A DNA stretch of 64,000 bases from Kingella potus (GTDB lineage: Bacteria > Pseudomonadota > Gammaproteobacteria > Burkholderiales > Neisseriaceae). Positions 8,358-17,091 of the stretch are shown here, piece after piece (positions within the stretch are counted from its first letter, which is position 1; every line of letters begins with the position of its first letter). The notes under the pieces were generated by a model. The model had not been told where the DNA came from. It saw nothing but the letters and a program-made list of their open reading frames with translations, and ran no database searches. The DNA lies in the NCBI RefSeq assembly GCF_900451175.1, contig NZ_UGJJ01000001.1:1305879-1369878 (forward strand), written 5' to 3'. The translations under genes and the position numbers were made by a program.

Positions 8358-9020
8358 TTATTTGGAATATTTCTCCGACAGCTTGCGCGCGGCATCGCCC
8401 ACGATACGCTGGTTTTCCGACAGGGCTTTTTGCATTTCGCGGGTTTTGCCGTTGAACGCGTTCATAAAGGCCTGGGATTTCTCGCCTGCATTCATTTTGT
8501 CTGCATTGTCAACCGTATATGAAATGATTTTATAGGCGGTTTCACTGGCCAGCAGGGAGCGGTCGGATACGGTTTTGATTTCAGGGTCTTGCAGGTTCAG
8601 CGCGGACACTTCCTGTTTCATTTTTTCCATCAGGCTGCCCATTTCTTTAACCGAAGCCAACAGCTCGTCGGAAGGCTTGTCGGATTTTTGGGCACGAACC
8701 TGCGACTGGATTTTCTTCTGCATGGACAAGGCTTCCCGCATCAGCGGGCCGGAGGAGAGATCGGCAAATTTTTTCAGCTCTTTCAGGCCGGTGGGGGATT
8801 TTTTGTCGGAGATTTCAATCGGCTGGGTCAGCACGGGATCGATGGCGGGATAGTTTTCGATCACGGCGGACAATTCGGCGGACATACCGGCACTCTCGCC
8901 GCTTTGTGCCTGCTGCGCTTGCGGCTGCGAAGCAGCAGGTGCGGATTTTTCGCCGCCGCCGCAGGCAGCCAGAATGGCGGCGGTCAGAACGGCAATGGAG
9001 AGCGATTGGATGGTTTTCAT
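8358..9020 (-). CDS. Putative lipoprotein of unknown function
   Basis: A 220-residue predicted lipoprotein. The signal peptide ends in a good lipobox (LTAAILAAC, Cys20), followed by a low-complexity A/Q/S linker. The rest is largely alpha-helical and charged (about 60-220), ending KLSEKYSK. ATG at 9020 has AAGGA seven bases upstream. No catalytic motif seen and no family recognised. In layout it resembles the lipoprotein at 17092-17718 (lipobox, Ala/Ser-rich linker, helical body), so the two may be distant paralogues; that is inference. Confidence 0.75.
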   Translation of the reverse strand: MKTIQSLSIAVLTAAILAACGGGEKSAPAASQPQAQQAQSGESAGMSAELSAVIENYPAIDPVLTQPIEISDKKSPTGLKELKKFADLSSGPLMREALSMQKKIQSQVRAQKSDKPSDELLASVKEMGSLMEKMKQEVSALNLQDPEIKTVSDRSLLASETAYKIISYTVDNADKMNAGEKSQAFMNAFNGKTREMQKALSENQRIVGDAARKLSEKYSK

Positions 9021-9285
9021 GTTTTTTCCTTTGTGGGAGTTAAAAACTGCGCGGCAATTATGACAGCTTTCATTTGCCGTGTCTTTGGTTTTCAGACGGC
9101 ATATCCCGTGCGCAAACGCTTTAAGGCCGTCTGAAAACAGACGGTTCGGCGTTTCTGATTTGTCTGGACGGTTTGCACCATATTTAATCATTTTTTGGTA
9201 ATTTAATTTGAATGATGCCGACCCAAATAGTTGATTTAATCAAACGGGATTAGAGGGTGCCAGATATAAAAAACAGCCCGCTGAA

Positions 9286-9335
9286 ACTGCACCTCATAAG
9301 TTGGGGGATGGTGTCCAACTTTTGGGGTGCAGTTC
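9286..9335. repeat. 20-bp inverted repeat resembling fused ends of an IS3-family element
   Basis: AACTGCACCTCATAAGTTGG and CCAACTTTTGGGGTGCAGTT match as inverted repeats with two mismatches, about 10 bases apart. The right arm resembles a terminal repeat common in IS3-family elements (TGCACCCC-AAAAGTTGG). No transposase lies between. It could be an internally deleted remnant or MITE, or simply a hairpin terminator. Confidence 0.45.
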
Positions 9336-9388
9336 ATTCAGACGGCCTTTCTGTTTTCTGTCAGCCAAGACAACCTCTGTGATATGAA

Positions 9389-9515
9389 AACCGCGTGCGT
9401 TGCTTAGGCAACACACCCTACTTTGACGGCAGCGGCTATCCGCAGAGTGCCGTCCCGAATGCACGTATCTTTGCAAACAGCCGCAGGGTGTGTCGCTACA
9501 GCGACGCACGCGTTC
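9389..9515. repeat. Facing REP-like elements
   Basis: An inverted copy (GCGTGCGTTGC-TTA-GGCAACACACCCTAC) at 9389-9421 and a direct copy (AGGGTGTGTCGC-TACA-GCGACGCACGCG) at 9484-9513. The left stem uses GTTGC/GCAAC where others use GTCGC/GCGAC, a compensated change. Confidence 0.65.
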
Positions 9516-9551
9516 CCGATGAGTGAAAGGCCGTCTGAAAAAGCAGCGGAT

Positions 9552-11072
9552 TTATTTCAGGAACAGGCGGTAGGCGGCGTTGGCGGTTTGGTCTTCGCAG
9601 ACGTAGCCGACGTTTTGCAGAAAGGCGGCGAAGGCGGCTTCGTCGGCGGGGGGAACGTCGATGCCGACAAGGATGCGGCCGTAGTCCGCGCCGTGGTTGC
9701 GGTAGTGGAAGAGGGTGATGTTCCAGCCGCTCTGCATATGGTTGAGAAAGTGGCGCAGCGCGCCGGGGCGTTCGGGAAACTCGAAGCTGAGGAGGTGTTC
9801 GTGGCGTACTTTGTGGCTGCGGCCGCCCACCATGTAGCGGATGTGGATTTTGGCGATTTCGTCTTCGGTCAGGTCGGTGTTGGGCAGGCCGGCGGCGGTG
9901 AGTTCCGCTGCGATGGTGCGGCGGTCGTCCGCGCCGGTGGTTTGGATGCCGGCGAAGATGTGGGCGGTGGCGTCGTCGCCGTAGCGGTAGTTGAACTCGG
10001 TGATGCTGCGGTTGCCCAGGGTGTTGATGAATTTGAGGAAGCTGCCGGGCTGTTCGGGGATGGACACGGCAAAAATGCTTTCGTTGCCTTCGCCCAGTTC
10101 GCTGCGTTCGGAAACGTGGCGCAGGCGGTGGAAGTTCATGTTTGCGCCGCTGTTGACCGCAATGAGGGTGCGGCCTTCGCAGCGTTCGCGGGCGATGTAG
10201 GCTTTGAGGCCGGCCAGGGCGAGTGCGCCCGAGGGTTCGGCAATGCTGCGGGTGTCGTCGTAGATGTCTTTGACCGCGCCGCAGATGTCGTCGGTGTCGA
10301 CGAGGATGATTTCGTCGAGCAGGTCGCGGCAGAGGGCGAAGGTGTGCTCGCCGACGATTTTGACGGCGGTGCCGTCGGCAAACAGGCCGACATCTTTGAG
10401 TTCTATGCGTTTTCCCGCATCCAGCGACTGCTTCATGGCGCAGGCATCGCGGGTTTCCACGCCGATGACTTTGATTTCGGGGCGGACGTTTTTGATAAAT
10501 GCGGCCACGCCCGCCGCCAGCCCGCCGCCGCCGATGGGGACGAATACGGCATCCACCGCTTTGGGATGCTGGCGGATGATTTCCATGCCGATGGTGCCTT
10601 GTCCGGCAATCACGGCGGGATCGTCGAAGGGGGGGATGTAGGTGAGGCCGCTTTGGGCGACGAGCTGCATGGCGTGGTCGTAGGCATCGTTGTAGGAAGT
10701 GCCTTTGAGGACGACTTTGCCGCCGCGCGCCCTGACTGCGTCCACTTTGATTTGCGGCGTGGTTTCGGGCATGACGATGGTGGCTTCGCAGCCGAGTTTC
10801 TGTGCCGACAGGGCCACGCCCTGCGCGTGGTTGCCCGCGCTGGCGGTGATGACGCCGCGTTTGAGTTCGTTTTCACCGAGGGCGGCCATTTTGTTGTATG
10901 CGCCGCGTATTTTGAAAGAGAAAACCGGTTGCAGGTCTTCGCGTTTGAGCAGGATGTTGTTTTTCAGACGGCCTGAAAGGCTGCGGGCGGGTTCGAGCGG
11001 GGTTTCGGAGGCCGCGCCGTAAACGGAGGAGGTCAGGATGGCGGTCAGGTAGTGGGAATGGCGGGTGTCCAT
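9552..11072 (-). CDS. ilvA: Threonine dehydratase, biosynthetic
   Basis: A 506-residue biosynthetic threonine ammonia-lyase, making 2-oxobutanoate for isoleucine synthesis. The PLP lysine is K54 in FSFKIRGAYN, the glycine-rich phosphate loop is GGGGLAAG, and SAGNHAQGVA is present. The C-terminal third (about 325-506) holds two ACT-like regulatory domains (FAVSIPEQPGSFLKFI and LLSFEFPERPGALRHFL), as in isoleucine-inhibited IlvA. Length is normal. An uptake sequence near residue 34 is translated as SGRLKNN. Monocistronic, divergent from the carboxypeptidase gene. Confidence 0.95.
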   Translation of the reverse strand: MDTRHSHYLTAILTSSVYGAASETPLEPARSLSGRLKNNILLKREDLQPVFSFKIRGAYNKMAALGENELKRGVITASAGNHAQGVALSAQKLGCEATIVMPETTPQIKVDAVRARGGKVVLKGTSYNDAYDHAMQLVAQSGLTYIPPFDDPAVIAGQGTIGMEIIRQHPKAVDAVFVPIGGGGLAAGVAAFIKNVRPEIKVIGVETRDACAMKQSLDAGKRIELKDVGLFADGTAVKIVGEHTFALCRDLLDEIILVDTDDICGAVKDIYDDTRSIAEPSGALALAGLKAYIARERCEGRTLIAVNSGANMNFHRLRHVSERSELGEGNESIFAVSIPEQPGSFLKFINTLGNRSITEFNYRYGDDATAHIFAGIQTTGADDRRTIAAELTAAGLPNTDLTEDEIAKIHIRYMVGGRSHKVRHEHLLSFEFPERPGALRHFLNHMQSGWNITLFHYRNHGADYGRILVGIDVPPADEAAFAAFLQNVGYVCEDQTANAAYRLFLK

Positions 11073-11140
11073 GATGTTGTTAAGTTATTTTACGAAAGGT
11101 AAAACCATACCTGCGCCGCAGGGCAAAGGCAAGAAAAAGT

Positions 11141-11168
11141 TAGCAAATACGGGGGCTGTGGGTATAAT
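11141..11168 (+). promoter_or_regulatory. Sigma-70-type promoter for the carboxypeptidase gene
   Basis: TTAGCA (11141-11146), 16-bp spacer, TATAAT (11163-11168). The -10 box is perfect, and the gene begins about 120 bp downstream. Confidence 0.5.
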
Positions 11169-11290
11169 GCCCGATTTTCGCGCACGCGACGGCTGCGCCG
11201 CCCGGCCTCTGCCGCAGGGCGTGTTTTCAGACGGCCTCCAATGTGTCCGTGCCGCTTTCTCCCACCCGCAATCCGTACGGTTTCCCCAGC

Positions 11291-12586
11291 ATGATGAAGA
11301 AATACCTCGTTCTGACGGCAATTGCCGCCGCCCTCGTTTTTCAGACGGCCTCCGCCGCCAATTACAAAAAACGCCACCACCGCTATAAAAAACGCGCCGT
11401 TGCCGCTGCCCCCGCTGCGGCAGGTGCGGCGGCTGCCGCTGCCGCGCCGGAGCAGGCTGCGTCCGCGCCGGAAGACATCCTGCCCGCCGAACCCAAGCCG
11501 CAGGCTTCGTCTGCACCGGAAATCGCCGCCGCCGCCTATCTGGTGCAGGACCTGCAAAGCGGGCAGATTCTCACGGGCAAGGATTTGGACAAGCCCGTCG
11601 AGCCCGCTTCGCTGACCAAGCTGATGACTGCCTATCTCGCGTTTAAAGCCCTGGAAAGCGGCAAGCTCAAAGCCGACGATATGCTCACGCCGTCTGAAAA
11701 CGCCTGGCGCGCCGAAGGTTCGCGTATGTTTCTCAATGCCGGCAAACCCGTTTCCGTGGGCGATCTGCTCAAAGGCCTGATTGTCCAGTCGGGCAATGAT
11801 GCCGCCATTACGCTGGCCGAAGCCCTGGGCGGCAGCGAATCCGGCTTTGCCGCCATGATGAACGACGAAGCCAAGCGGCTGGGCATGAACGGCACCCGTT
11901 TTACCAATGCCACCGGCCTGCCGGACGACGGCCACCTTACCACCGTGCGCGATCTCGCCATCCTCTCCGCCGCCATCATCAAAGACTATCCCAAGTATTA
12001 CCCCATCTATTCGATGCAGTCGTTCAAATACAATAACATCGAGCAGCCCAACCGCAACCTGCTGCTCTACCGCGATCCGAATGTGGACGGGCTGAAAACC
12101 GGCCATACCAACAGCGCGGGCTACAATCTTGTGGCTTCGAGCAAGCGCAACGGCCGCCGCGTCGTTTCCGTTGTGGTCGGCACCGAAAGCATCGAAGCGC
12201 GGGCGGGCGAGAGCAGCCGGCTGCTCAACTGGGCATTGCAGGCCTTCGACACCCCGAAAGCCTACGATGCGGGCAAAAACGTTTCTTCCGCCAAGGTTTA
12301 CAAAGGCAGGGCGGACAACGTCAGCGTCGGTTTTTCCGAACCGGTGTACGTAACCATTCCGCACGGCGAAGGCAGCAAAGTCAAAACCGTATTGGAAACC
12401 GTCCAGCCCGTTGTCGCCCCCATCGAAAAAGGCCAGGTGCTGGGCAAACTCAAAATCTCCTACGACGGCAAAGTGCTGGCCGAACGCCCCGTCGTCGCCC
12501 TCGAAGCCGTGGAGGAAGCCGGCTTTTTCGGCCGCCTGTGGGACAGCGTCAAACTCTGGTTTAAAAATATGTTTGCCGACCGCTGA
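11291..12586 (+). CDS. D-alanyl-D-alanine carboxypeptidase, PBP5/6 type
   Basis: A 431-residue DD-carboxypeptidase trimming pentapeptides of periplasmic peptidoglycan. It has a signal peptide, a basic then Ala-rich linker (about 25-80), and the serine-peptidase motifs S107-LT-K110, S167-G-N169 and K269-T-G271. A PBP5-type C-terminal domain follows, ending in an amphipathic membrane anchor (FFGRLWDSVKLWFKNMF). The start is one of two adjacent ATGs (11291/11294); no strong ribosome-binding site is visible. An uptake sequence lies inside the signal-peptide codons (read as VFQTAS), and a second uptake core near residue 134 reads PSENA. Confidence 0.92.
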   Translation: MMKKYLVLTAIAAALVFQTASAANYKKRHHRYKKRAVAAAPAAAGAAAAAAAPEQAASAPEDILPAEPKPQASSAPEIAAAAYLVQDLQSGQILTGKDLDKPVEPASLTKLMTAYLAFKALESGKLKADDMLTPSENAWRAEGSRMFLNAGKPVSVGDLLKGLIVQSGNDAAITLAEALGGSESGFAAMMNDEAKRLGMNGTRFTNATGLPDDGHLTTVRDLAILSAAIIKDYPKYYPIYSMQSFKYNNIEQPNRNLLLYRDPNVDGLKTGHTNSAGYNLVASSKRNGRRVVSVVVGTESIEARAGESSRLLNWALQAFDTPKAYDAGKNVSSAKVYKGRADNVSVGFSEPVYVTIPHGEGSKVKTVLETVQPVVAPIEKGQVLGKLKISYDGKVLAERPVVALEAVEEAGFFGRLWDSVKLWFKNMFADR

Positions 12587-12590
12587 CAGG

Positions 12591-12636
12591 CAGAGGCCGT
12601 CTGAAAAACGCCGTGCGGTGTTTTCAGACGGCCTGC
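12591..12636 (+). terminator. Uptake-sequence terminator
   Basis: Inverted AG-dialect pair immediately after the carboxypeptidase stop and 11 bp before the next small gene. Confidence 0.65.
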
Positions 12637-12646
12637 GGATACACAT

Positions 12647-12730
12647 ATGAAACGATTCGTCATCTCCGTCGTCCTCCTCTTTTGCCTCACCGTTATCACA
12701 CTGGCGGTGGGACTCTATATTCTCGAATGA
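12647..12730 (+). CDS. 27-residue single-pass membrane peptide
   Basis: A short frame from ATG 12647 to TGA 12730 encoding M-K-R-F followed by an almost wholly hydrophobic helix (VISVVLLFCLTVITLAVGLY) and ILE. Its stop is one base before the ATG of the CAP-domain gene, typical of translational coupling. The Lys/Arg-then-helix design fits an inner-membrane micropeptide. No function can be assigned; it might be only a translated leader for the downstream gene. Confidence 0.5.
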   Translation: MKRFVISVVLLFCLTVITLAVGLYILE

Positions 12731-12731
12731 T

Positions 12732-14060
12732 ATGGCACACACCCGACTGCAAGGAAACGGCAGCTTCGGCTGGCTCAAAGCCCTGCTGGTTTGGCTGGCT
12801 CTGCTGGCTCTCCTTTGTGCCGCCGCTGCCTTTCTGCTCAAACGCGATCCGCCGAAGCTCGTCTATCCCCGTCCCGGACAGGATGCCGCCCCCTTCGCCC
12901 ACACCGACGCACTGGGCTACCTCAACCACCTGCGCCGCGAAGCAGGCCTTGCCCCCTTTTCACTCTCCCCGCTGCTTGCCCGTTCCGCCGCCGACCACGC
13001 CCGCTATCTCAACGACTACCCCGACGATATGCACGACGAAAAGCATGCCGACCATCCCTATTTTCGCGGCAAAGAGCCGGATCAGCGGGTAGCCAAAGCA
13101 GGCTATCTCTACCTCGGCGTACAGGAAAACCTCAGCACCGGCGAACACGAAATTCCCCTGGGCGCACACCGTCTGCAACAACAATATCTCGACGGCCTGA
13201 TGACCGCCATCTACCACCGTTTTTCCCTGCTCGACCCCGCCGCAAACGAAGCCGGAATCGGCTTTTCCAGCCGCAACAACCGCCATGCCCTCGTTGTCAA
13301 CCAGGGCAACCGCGACGGCGACCGCCTTTGCCGCAAAGGCCGCACCCGCGTTGAAGAAGAACGCCTCTACTACGACGATCTGTGTGCCAACAAGGCGGTG
13401 TTTTACAGCGACGAAATCCGCTTCGATTTGCCCGAATACACCGTATACCCCGTCGGCAGCCTCGCCCACCCCGTTTTCTCCAACGAAACCCCCAACCCCC
13501 TGCCCGACCGCGAATATAGCGGCAACCCTGTCAGCATCTCCTTCAACGGCCGCGACGTACTCATCGAAATGCATTCCTTCGAACTCTTCCAAGGCAAACG
13601 CAAAATCACCAACACCCGCCTCCTCACCGCCGCCACCGATCCCAACAAACAGTTGTCCGAACAGCAGTTTGCCCTCTTCCCCCTCGACCCGCTCGACTAC
13701 GACACCGAATACCGCGCCGTCTTCCGCTACCGCGAAACCGATTGGGAAAAGGGCAAAGCACAGGAAAAAACCGCCGAATGGCGTTTCCGCACCCGCAAAC
13801 CCGACTACCCCTATTTCAAACTCAGCGGCGGCGAAAACCTCGCTGTCGAATCCGGCAAAACCTACTATCTGCGCTGGAATCCTGCCGACTGCGCACCCGA
13901 CTGCGGCGTTGTCCGCTACAACGAATACGGCGATGCCGCCCTCGCCGTCCATCTGAGCGAATACGACGGCGTAGTGCTGGCCGTAACCGGCAGCCGGGGC
14001 AGCGGCGTGCGTCTGCGTCCCAAAAACGGCGGCCGCGAAACCGCCCTGCTCGTGCAGTAG
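12732..14060 (+). CDS. Membrane-anchored CAP (SCP/PR-1) domain protein
   Basis: A 442-residue protein with an N-terminal membrane anchor (WLKALLVWLALLALLCAAAAF, about 14-34). A CAP domain follows at about 58-200: LNHLRREAGLAPFSLSPLL, AADHARYL, then MHDEKHADHPYF and VQENLS. The remaining 240 residues are beta-rich, without a recognised family and with two Cys near the end (DCAPDC). CAP proteins are secreted or periplasmic, with roles ranging from lipid binding to protease inhibition, so no precise function is given. It is coupled to the preceding 27-residue peptide. Confidence 0.75.
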   Translation: MAHTRLQGNGSFGWLKALLVWLALLALLCAAAAFLLKRDPPKLVYPRPGQDAAPFAHTDALGYLNHLRREAGLAPFSLSPLLARSAADHARYLNDYPDDMHDEKHADHPYFRGKEPDQRVAKAGYLYLGVQENLSTGEHEIPLGAHRLQQQYLDGLMTAIYHRFSLLDPAANEAGIGFSSRNNRHALVVNQGNRDGDRLCRKGRTRVEEERLYYDDLCANKAVFYSDEIRFDLPEYTVYPVGSLAHPVFSNETPNPLPDREYSGNPVSISFNGRDVLIEMHSFELFQGKRKITNTRLLTAATDPNKQLSEQQFALFPLDPLDYDTEYRAVFRYRETDWEKGKAQEKTAEWRFRTRKPDYPYFKLSGGENLAVESGKTYYLRWNPADCAPDCGVVRYNEYGDAALAVHLSEYDGVVLAVTGSRGSGVRLRPKNGGRETALLVQ

Positions 14061-14408
14061 GGCAGGCAGCAGCGTCTTCAAGCAGGAGGCCGTCTGAAAA
14101 CGCAGTTTTCAGACGGCCTCCTGATTATTGCGGCAGCCTTGCGCCGACGGTTTTTCAAAACGACGCTTGGAAAGCGGCCTGCCGTCGGCGTTTGCCATAC
14201 CGTATCCGTCCGTTATGCCCCAGTTCCGGCCTTTTGTGTAAACAATGCGACGATTTCCTACACCTTATGTCGCTTTGTGTTAATCTTGCGTTCGGGTCGG
14301 CACACTACCATCTGAAAATACCGCTTCGTCAAGAAAGCCCCGGCAGATGCAGCACGCCGAGCGACATACCGACCTTTTTCATTTTCTTTTAAATTTAAGG
14401 ATTTAACC
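14061..14408. other. Gene-free interval upstream of cstA
   Basis: 348 bp with an uptake-sequence terminator at its start and the cstA leader. No other feature seen. Confidence 0.5.
14083..14123 (+). terminator. Uptake-sequence terminator after the CAP-domain gene
   Basis: Perfect inverted pair: AGGAGGCCGTCTGAAAAC and its complement around a 2-3 base loop. Confidence 0.7.
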
Positions 14409-16493
14409 ATGAAATTGCTAAAAGCCTTCCTTATTTGGGGCACTGTGGTTCTGGTCGGCCTGGCCTCCTTTACCACACTTGCACTCAGCAGGGGCGAGCA
14501 GGTCAGCGCGATATGGATGGTTACCGCCGCCATCGCGGTGTACTGTATCGCCTATCGCTTTTATAGTCTGTATATCGCCAAAAACGTGATGCAGCTCGAC
14601 CCGAACCGCCTTACCCCCGCCGAGCGGCACAACGACGGCTTGGACTATGTGCCTACGCACAAGGGCGTGCTGTTCGGCCACCATTTTGCCGCGATTGCGG
14701 GCGCGGGGCCGTTGGTCGGCCCGGTGCTGGCGGCACAGATGGGCTATCTGCCCGGCACGCTGTGGATTATCTTCGGCGTGGTGTTTGCCGGCGCGGTGCA
14801 GGACATGATGGTGTTGTTTGTTTCCATGCGCCGCGACGGTAAGTCTTTGGGCGATATTGTGAAACAGGAATTGGGCACGGTGCCCGGCGTGATTGCTTCC
14901 ATCGGCATTCTGATGATTATGGTGATCATCATGGCCGTGCTCGCGCTGATTGTGGTGAAAGCCCTCGTCCACAGCCCGTGGGGTACGTTTACCATCGCCG
15001 CCACCATGCCGATTGCGCTCTTTATGGGCATTTACACCCGCTATATCCGCCCGGGCAAAATCGGCGAGATTTCCATCGTCGGCTTTATTTTGCTGATGCT
15101 GGCGGTAATCTACGGCGAAGACGTGGCGCACAGCTCTTACGCCCATTGGTTTGATCTCGACGGCATCCAGCTCACTTGGGCGATTATGATCTACGGCTTT
15201 ATCGCCTCGGTCTTGCCGGTATGGCTGCTGCTCACGCCGCGCGATTATCTGTCCACTTTCCTGAAAATCGGTACGATAGTCGCGCTGGCCTTGGGCATCG
15301 TGATTGTCAATCCCGCGCTGCAAATGCCTGCGGTAACGCATTTTATCGACGGCTCGGGTCCCGTGTTCTCCGGCCATCTGTTCCCCTTCTTGTTCATCAC
15401 CATCGCCTGTGGCGCGGTATCCGGTTTCCACGCGCTGATTTCTTCTGGCACCACGCCCAAAATGGTCGAAAACGAAACCCATGTGCGCATGATCGGTTAC
15501 GGCGGTATGCTGATGGAGAGCTTTGTGGCGATTATGGCTTTGGCCGCCGCCGCTTCGCTTGACCCGGGCGTGTACTTCGCCATGAACAGCCCCGCCGCGC
15601 TGATTGGTACGGATGCTGCCAATGCCGCGCAGGTCATTACCGAGCAGTTGAAGTTCCCCGTTACAGCCGACACGCTGCTGCACACCGCCAAAGAAGTGGG
15701 CGAAAACACCATTCTTTCCCGTGCAGGCGGCGCGCCCACGCTGGCTGTGGGCATGGCGCACATCATGAGCCAGTTGATTCCCGGCGAAGCCATGATGGCC
15801 TTCTGGTACCACTTTGCCCTGCTGTTTGAAGCCCTGTTCATCCTCACCGCCGTCGATGCCGGCACCCGCGTTGCCCGCTTCATGATTCAGGATTTGGGCA
15901 GCATCTTCTTCAAACCCTTCGGCAACACCGATTCCATTCCCGCCAACCTCGTTGCCACCTTTATCGCCGTTTCGCTGTGGGGCTACTTCCTCTACACCGG
16001 CGTTACCGACCCTCTGGGCGGCATCAACTCGCTCTGGCCGTTGTTCGGCATTGCCAACCAGATGCTGGCGGGCGTAGCGCTGATTATGTGTACCGTCGTT
16101 CTCGTGAAGATGAAACGCGAACGCTATATGTGGGTAACGCTGGTACCCGCGTGCGGCGTATTGTTCGTAACCTGCTGGGCCGGCTTGCAGAAGCTGTTTG
16201 ATTCCAGCCCGCGCGTGAGCTTCCTTGCCCATGCCGCCAAATATCAGGCCGCTTTGGAAAAAGGCGAAGTGCTTGCACCGGCCAAAGACTTGGGCGAAAT
16301 GTCGCAGGTGATTCTCAACGACTACGTCAACTCCGGCCTGACCGTCCTGTTCCTGTCGGTGGTTGTGATTGTGGCCGCATACGGCTTGCGTACTGCCATG
16401 AAGGCGCGCAAAGTCGGCTGGCCGACCGCCAAAGAAATCCCGGCGGTCTACCGCGACGGCACACAGCCTGCGGAGGCGCAGAGTGAGGCATAA
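14409..16493 (+). CDS. cstA: CstA-family peptide/pyruvate transporter
   Basis: A 694-residue polytopic membrane protein of the CstA/BtsT family, normal length for the family. It shows the conserved GVLFGHHFAAIAGAGPLVGPVLAAQMGY-type N-terminal signature (from about 87) and GGINSLWPLFGIANQMLAG near 540-557. Family members import peptides (CstA) or pyruvate (BtsT); the sequence does not tell which. The start has AAGGAT eight bases upstream. The last 11 bases overlap the ybdD-like gene, the usual partner of this family. Confidence 0.93.
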   Translation: MKLLKAFLIWGTVVLVGLASFTTLALSRGEQVSAIWMVTAAIAVYCIAYRFYSLYIAKNVMQLDPNRLTPAERHNDGLDYVPTHKGVLFGHHFAAIAGAGPLVGPVLAAQMGYLPGTLWIIFGVVFAGAVQDMMVLFVSMRRDGKSLGDIVKQELGTVPGVIASIGILMIMVIIMAVLALIVVKALVHSPWGTFTIAATMPIALFMGIYTRYIRPGKIGEISIVGFILLMLAVIYGEDVAHSSYAHWFDLDGIQLTWAIMIYGFIASVLPVWLLLTPRDYLSTFLKIGTIVALALGIVIVNPALQMPAVTHFIDGSGPVFSGHLFPFLFITIACGAVSGFHALISSGTTPKMVENETHVRMIGYGGMLMESFVAIMALAAAASLDPGVYFAMNSPAALIGTDAANAAQVITEQLKFPVTADTLLHTAKEVGENTILSRAGGAPTLAVGMAHIMSQLIPGEAMMAFWYHFALLFEALFILTAVDAGTRVARFMIQDLGSIFFKPFGNTDSIPANLVATFIAVSLWGYFLYTGVTDPLGGINSLWPLFGIANQMLAGVALIMCTVVLVKMKRERYMWVTLVPACGVLFVTCWAGLQKLFDSSPRVSFLAHAAKYQAALEKGEVLAPAKDLGEMSQVILNDYVNSGLTVLFLSVVVIVAAYGLRTAMKARKVGWPTAKEIPAVYRDGTQPAEAQSEA

Positions 16494-16695
16494 GGCCGCG
16501 TTGAAACGCAGGCTTGCCTCCCTGTGGAAAACCGCAAGGCTTACTGCGAATCTGATGGCGGGTGTGCCGGATTATGAAAACTACGTTGCACGGCAGCGCA
16601 GGCATAATCCCAACGCCCCCGTGATGAGCGAGCAGCAGTTCCAGGACTATTGCCGCAAACGCCGCTGCGGCGTAAACGGCGGACGCTGCTGTTAG
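16483..16695 (+). CDS. ybdD: YbdD/YjiX-family small protein
   Basis: A 70-residue DUF466 protein with the core GVPDYENYVARQRRHNPNAP and a Cys-rich tail (CRKRRCGVNGGRCC). It overlaps cstA by 11 bp in a different frame; the cstA-ybdD arrangement is widespread. Its function is uncertain, but it is thought to accompany the transporter. Confidence 0.88.
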   Translation: MRHKAALKRRLASLWKTARLTANLMAGVPDYENYVARQRRHNPNAPVMSEQQFQDYCRKRRCGVNGGRCC

Positions 16696-16708
16696 TCCGC
16701 ACAGGCAG

Positions 16709-16747
16709 AAAGGCCGTCTGAAAATATTTTCAGACGGCCTTTTTTTG
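16709..16747 (+). terminator. Uptake-sequence terminator with U-tract
   Basis: AAAGGCCGTCTGAAAAT and ATTTTCAGACGGCCTTTTTT: a near-loopless hairpin followed by seven T, after ybdD. Confidence 0.8.
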
Positions 16748-16955
16748 TCAGGCGCTGTTATCCGTGCGGCAGCGGTAAATATGGGGAATATAGGCAGCGT
16801 GCGTCTTGATATATAGGAATGTCTGCCGTGTGCGGGTGTATCGATCCGCAATGATTTGCCTGTGCCACCCTGTTTGTATTCGGAGACTTCTGCAAAACGC
16901 CGGTTTGCGGCGCATTTGCGCCTTGTGCGCTGCCTGCCCGCCATGCCGAACCAAT

Positions 16956-17028
16956 GTAGGGTGTGCCGCATAGCGGTGCACGCGTTTCCCGCTGTATAAC
17001 GGATTTTGCCAACCGCCGCACAAACGGA
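16956..17028. repeat. REP-like element plus shared linker
   Basis: GTAGG, then GTGTGCCGC-ATA-GCGGTGCAC, then CGCGTTT. The stem keeps full pairing (with G-T wobbles) despite changes from the common form. The following linker (ATAACGGATTTTGCCAACCG and on) recurs in the array at 43.7-44.3 kb. Confidence 0.7.
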
Positions 17029-17083
17029 GAGGCCGTCTGAAAACGCCGTATTGCCGAAGCGGCGTTTTCAGACGGCCTTTTTG
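17029..17083 (-). terminator. Long uptake-sequence hairpin
   Basis: AGGCCGTCTGAAAACGCCG pairs with CGGCGTTTTCAGACGGCCT; the stem extends well beyond the uptake core. It ends the lipoprotein gene at 17092. Confidence 0.75.
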
Positions 17084-17091
17084 TCTGATAT

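Larger units (their letters stand above)
9021..9551. other. Gene-free interval with IS-end-like hairpin and REP-like copies
   Basis: 531 bp between the lipoprotein promoter and the ilvA 3' end. It holds single uptake sequences, an inverted repeat resembling fused insertion-sequence ends, and two facing REP-like elements. No coding frame. Confidence 0.6.
16696..17091. other. Gene-free interval with REP-like copy and two terminators
   Basis: 396 bp. It holds the cstA-ybdD terminator, a REP-like element with a linker also seen near 43.7-44.3 kb, and a long uptake-sequence hairpin that ends the downstream minus-strand lipoprotein gene. Confidence 0.6.

Noticed and set aside
9423..10976. 517-codon plus-strand open frame opposite ilvA
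   Set aside because: Antisense shadow of a clear ilvA gene; its composition (Gly/Ala/Val/Asp-rich) is that of reversed high-G+C codons.
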